This document shows, piece by piece, positions 3,822-6,698 of a stretch of DNA of 6,698 nucleotides. Each line of letters opens with the position of its first letter. Positions within the stretch are counted from its first letter, which is position 1. The stretch is taken from contig JAIRXY010000032.1 in NCBI GenBank assembly GCA_031268055.1, forward strand, positions 1-6,698, read 5' to 3'. The notes beneath the pieces are model-generated. The model was not told the origin of the DNA. It saw nothing but the letters and a program-made list of their open reading frames with translations, and did no database searches. The position numbers were made by a program, and so were the translations under genes. The DNA comes from Prevotellaceae bacterium. GTDB taxonomy: Bacteria > Bacteroidota > Bacteroidia > Bacteroidales > UBA932.

Positions 3822-6698
3822 TACTTCCATCTGCTGCGGCGTATGGTAACAATCCCGCTTCGCTTATCGACGCTTCCATCATCAAAGTACACCGTAAGCC
3901 GGTAAAAGTAAGAGCCTTCCGGCAGACCGGCGCCCGTAAATGCCGTACTCTCGCTGAGCTGTGCCTCCTTGTAGTTTTTATTGTAGTAAACTTCGCTGCC
4001 ATAGCGATTTGCAATTACCAATTCGGCGCGCGCCACCAATCCGCTGTAAAGGTCTGTTATCACAAACTTGTCATTCAGGCCATCGCCGTTGGGTGAAAAT
4101 GCCTCCATGATAGGCCACCTGCTCACCTCTGGGAACAGGTTAAGGTAGGCCGTATCGGAGTTATTATTAGCATCTGCATCTGATGATGGCTCGTCAAAAT
4201 CAATCCACGCTACGCTGCGCAAGGTTCCTTTAGACGATACATTTTCAGGCTTTACCGTGACCCAAACCTGATAATACTCGTTGGTGAGCAGCGAAGGAAT
4301 TGACCAGAGCATCAGCTTGCCGTTTTCCTCTTCCTCTCCTGCTTCATTGCCGGATTCCGCATAATTGACATCGCTGGGTGGGGGTTCATTTTCGGCTTTT
4401 ACCTTTACTATTTTCAGGGCAGAATCCGCTTGGAAGTAAAGCCGTACGCCGCCCTCCTCGGTGGGATGCCTGCCGTAGTTTGTGACGGTAATAGTGTAAG
4501 TAGTATCAGCGGAACTGCGCATATCTACAGAATCGGGAGCAATGCTTACGCCAATATCGTAGGGGTCTCTTGTAAAAGTCAGGTTGAGGTAGGCGGTATC
4601 GGCATTATCGGTAACATCAACTTCACGCTGCGTAAATGATGTATTGCCAACTTTAATTTCTACAATATTTTTCAGGCCAAAGTAGTCGCCTTTCGATAAA
4701 TGGTCAGCCCCCCCTACCTCTACTTTTCCGATAGCATCCGCATAAGGACTTCCGTATTTCAGCGTGTCAATGCGGTATGCTAACCACCCTGTTCTATCGG
4801 TCGCCCACGTCATATTTCCACTGTCCACAACTTTCAAGCTTGGGTCGGGTTGGAAGTAAGCTATTACGCCAGGGGCTGGATATATGCCGATGTTGCTGGC
4901 TGTGATGGTGTACTCCGCGGCTACTTCGGCGCTTTCTATCTCTATAGTATCCTCCTCCAACTTAGCGGAAGAAATGTCTATGCTGACATTGTAGGGCTCC
5001 CTTGAAAAGGACAAGCGGAGGTTGGCGGTATCGGAGTTGTTGGCAGTATCAGCCTCATGCTGCCTGAATGTCAAATCTTCAACTTCAACTTTTGCAACGC
5101 TTTGCAGGTGGTTTTCCTTACTTGGCAGCATTTTAGGTTTTACGGTTACCGTAAACGTACGAGAAGAATCCTTGAGCAGCTGGGGAATTACTGTCCATGA
5201 TGACGACGCGTCGTCCCATCCAGCTTGCGAACTCGTAATTGTCAGATATTCACCTTGATAAAAATAAACCTTTACGCCATTGGCAGGATATTTACCGATG
5301 TTTTTGGCTGTGATGGCGTAGGTGTGCTCCAGCTGATTAATCGCTTCGAAAGAGTCGATATCCGGTATAGCGGAGTCGTGGGGAGAAATGCTTACGCGGA
5401 CGTTGTAGTAGTATGGCTCTACTATAATCGGCGTGGCGCTGTACGTTTGGTTGTTGCCTTCGTAAGCGTCGAGCACATCAACGCTTGCTTCCGGCCATAT
5501 TTGCCACGCTGTATCATTTGGTATAGCGGTAGCTACAAACAGCGTAATGAGAGCGCTGTCGCCTGCCTGCACTGCGTTGATGGCGTAGGTAAGCTCATGG
5601 CTGTCGTAGGTGATAGCCTCTTGGGTTGCAGGGTTTAATATGGAATCCAAATTGCCGCCTGCTACGGACAGGCGCTTAGCGGCGCCGCCGTTAAACGGTT
5701 TTACGTGGATGGAATCCAAGCTGACAAGCTTATCGCTCAGCGTATGGTGAAGCTGCACCGTATCTGACCGGAACTGCCCTATGTTTTTCAGGGAGATTGT
5801 ATATTCCCTGCTCCTGCTGTCGTTGCCTTCAGGAGGGGCAGGAGTGACCACCTCTATCTGTACCTGCATATCGCTGCCGGGCAGTATGCTCAGAGTTATT
5901 GCTATGCTGTCCTCTATCTTCATTGAGCCATAGATGGTAGACGCTGACGCGCTAACGGTGAAAGAGCCTGTTTTTTCGAGAAGCGCCTTGCGTGGGTTTC
6001 CTTTTCTGGTATCGTGGCTGTTAATTCCCCAATCGTGGCTGTACGAGGTATCCAAAACGCCGTCAAAGTAAGTTAGTACTTTTGTTGGTTTGGTGGTGGC
6101 TATGCGCCCATTGTTCATTACGCTTATGTGTACATAAAGCGTATCTCCCTGCCTGAACTCGTGGTCGCTTGGAAATTCAACGCCATTTGCACCACAGAGC
6201 GTCATCTGCAGCTTCAGGTTAACCTCACTGCGCACCTCAACCACGGCGGTATCGGTATTATCGATGGCGTTCGCTTCGGTCTCAAAGCAGGTCACGTAGG
6301 CGCGGTTGAGGTATGAAGCGGTTGCTGAGGTATCTATTTGGCAGGAATCCAAGATAAATTGCTTTGCGCTGTCTTTCGCTAAAGCGTTAACGTCAAAAGC
6401 TATGGCGTATCTCTCTTTTCCACCATCGCTGCTAAGCACACTCACCGTTGCCGTTGTTCCCGCCGGGTACTTTATAGCGCCTGTATCAACGCCTGCCGGC
6501 AGGGTGTCGCACACCACCAAGGTGTGAAGCGTGTCATCACCGATATTTTTTACATTGATGGTATAGCTAACGTATGGCGATTGGTCGTATCCTTTGAAGA
6601 AAACCTGCTTGGAGGCAGTCTTTGTAAGCTGCACGTTATACGGATTTTTCTTTACGTACAAGCTTACGCTATCGCTTGCCTTTGCCGTTTTGCCGCTC
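3821..6698 (-). CDS. Large T9SS-exported surface protein with CARDB/DUF11-like repeats and type B C-terminal sorting domain, 5'-truncated by the window edge
   Basis: The frame is open to the right edge (958 visible residues). The TTG at 6661 is not a convincing start, because coding sequence (SGKTAKASDSVS) continues upstream of it. Residues below count from the edge. The body is a series of beta-sandwich repeats with YTI-x-N-x-G cores, starting near 18, 156, 273, 427, 567 and 711. The last three are 140-144 residues long, each opening (E/D)PY, the middle two closing with an N-rich SDTA-L-L block; this resembles CARDB or DUF11 adhesion domains. The final 100 residues form a type B T9SS signal: FSPNGDGLND (about 867-876), VIANRYGSEVYY, a GLPEGSYFYRL block and IVTIRR near the end. 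In known systems such domains direct export across the outer membrane and are removed during surface delivery. No catalytic domain is visible, so adhesion or structural roles are the best inference. The signal peptide and N-terminus lie outside the window. Confidence 0.88.
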   Translation of the reverse strand, partial: SGKTAKASDSVSLYVKKNPYNVQLTKTASKQVFFKGYDQSPYVSYTINVKNIGDDTLHTLVVCDTLPAGVDTGAIKYPAGTTATVSVLSSDGGKERYAIAFDVNALAKDSAKQFILDSCQIDTSATASYLNRAYVTCFETEANAIDNTDTAVVEVRSEVNLKLQMTLCGANGVEFPSDHEFRQGDTLYVHISVMNNGRIATTKPTKVLTYFDGVLDTSYSHDWGINSHDTRKGNPRKALLEKTGSFTVSASASTIYGSMKIEDSIAITLSILPGSDMQVQIEVVTPAPPEGNDSRSREYTISLKNIGQFRSDTVQLHHTLSDKLVSLDSIHVKPFNGGAAKRLSVAGGNLDSILNPATQEAITYDSHELTYAINAVQAGDSALITLFVATAIPNDTAWQIWPEASVDVLDAYEGNNQTYSATPIIVEPYYYNVRVSISPHDSAIPDIDSFEAINQLEHTYAITAKNIGKYPANGVKVYFYQGEYLTITSSQAGWDDASSSWTVIPQLLKDSSRTFTVTVKPKMLPSKENHLQSVAKVEVEDLTFRQHEADTANNSDTANLRLSFSREPYNVSIDISSAKLEEDTIEIESAEVAAEYTITASNIGIYPAPGVIAYFQPDPSLKVVDSGNMTWATDRTGWLAYRIDTLKYGSPYADAIGKVEVGGADHLSKGDYFGLKNIVEIKVGNTSFTQREVDVTDNADTAYLNLTFTRDPYDIGVSIAPDSVDMRSSADTTYTITVTNYGRHPTEEGGVRLYFQADSALKIVKVKAENEPPPSDVNYAESGNEAGEEEENGKLMLWSIPSLLTNEYYQVWVTVKPENVSSKGTLRSVAWIDFDEPSSDADANNNSDTAYLNLFPEVSRWPIMEAFSPNGDGLNDKFVITDLYSGLVARAELVIANRYGSEVYYNKNYKEAQLSESTAFTGAGLPEGSYFYRLTVYFDDGSVDKRSGIVTIRRSRWK
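4130..5419 (-). repeat. Three diverged tandem CARDB-like domain repeats within the surface protein
   Basis: Units begin at about 5419 (EPYYYNV), 4998 (EPYNVSI) and 4567 (DPYDIGV), a spacing of about 420-430 bp. Each has YTIT or YAIT followed by NIG/NYG, a YF(Y/Q) strand, a Val-rich KVEV or AWIDF strand, and a closing Asn/Asp-rich stretch with SDTA or ADTA before the next unit. Protein similarity is clear. DNA similarity is patchy and strongest around the closing block (for example near 4140-4165, 4585-4610 and 5013-5040), which points to old duplications rather than recent ones. Confidence 0.75.

Noticed and set aside
6659..6661. TTG at 6661 as the start of the surface protein
   Set aside because: The frame stays open upstream to the window edge, no ribosome site is near, and the start falls immediately before a repeat domain with no signal peptide.

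Overview
The window looks like chromosomal DNA from a member of the Bacteroidota, possibly Bacteroidales. The strongest evidence is the C-terminal domain of the right-hand protein, which matches the type B (gliding-motility-associated, CHU_C-like) sorting signal of the type IX secretion system (T9SS), a system essentially confined to this phylum. A TPR / PD40 beta-propeller / carboxypeptidase-regulatory-like protein of the PorE kind and very frequent D-(S/T)-(A/I/L/V/T) tripeptides fit the same picture. The species cannot be told from the sequence.

Layout. (1) Bases 1-1155, plus strand: the 3' part of an RsmF-type 16S rRNA m5C methyltransferase gene, cut by the left edge. (2) Bases 1156-1172: a 17-bp gap between converging stop codons, with no terminator. 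(3) Bases 1173-3494, minus strand: a complete 773-aa exported protein with signal peptide, TPR-like helices, PD40 propeller repeats, an Ala/Thr/Asp-rich linker carrying a 27-bp tandem repeat, a carboxypeptidase-regulatory-like beta domain, and a C-terminal SPOR-like fold. (4) Bases 3495-3820: a 326-bp intergenic region packed with inverted repeats, a heptanucleotide array and a 12-base G/C homopolymer. A five-codon leader reading frame with a well-placed Shine-Dalgarno lies just before the start of the 773-aa gene. (5) Bases 3821-6698, minus strand: the 3' part of a large surface protein built of CARDB/DUF11-like beta-sandwich repeats and ending in the type B T9SS signal. It runs off the right edge.

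How they might work together (inference). The right-hand protein is predicted to be exported by T9SS and held at the cell surface. The 773-aa protein is predicted to be periplasmic and to touch peptidoglycan through its SPOR-like domain, much as PorE of the T9SS is thought to do through an OmpA-like domain. The two share a strand, but the structured 326-bp spacer argues against a simple operon. The methyltransferase is a housekeeping neighbour with no evident functional link.

No mobile element, CRISPR array, tRNA or rRNA gene was seen. The points most worth following up are the SPOR-for-OmpA module arrangement, the palindromic intergenic element, and the tiny leader reading frame.
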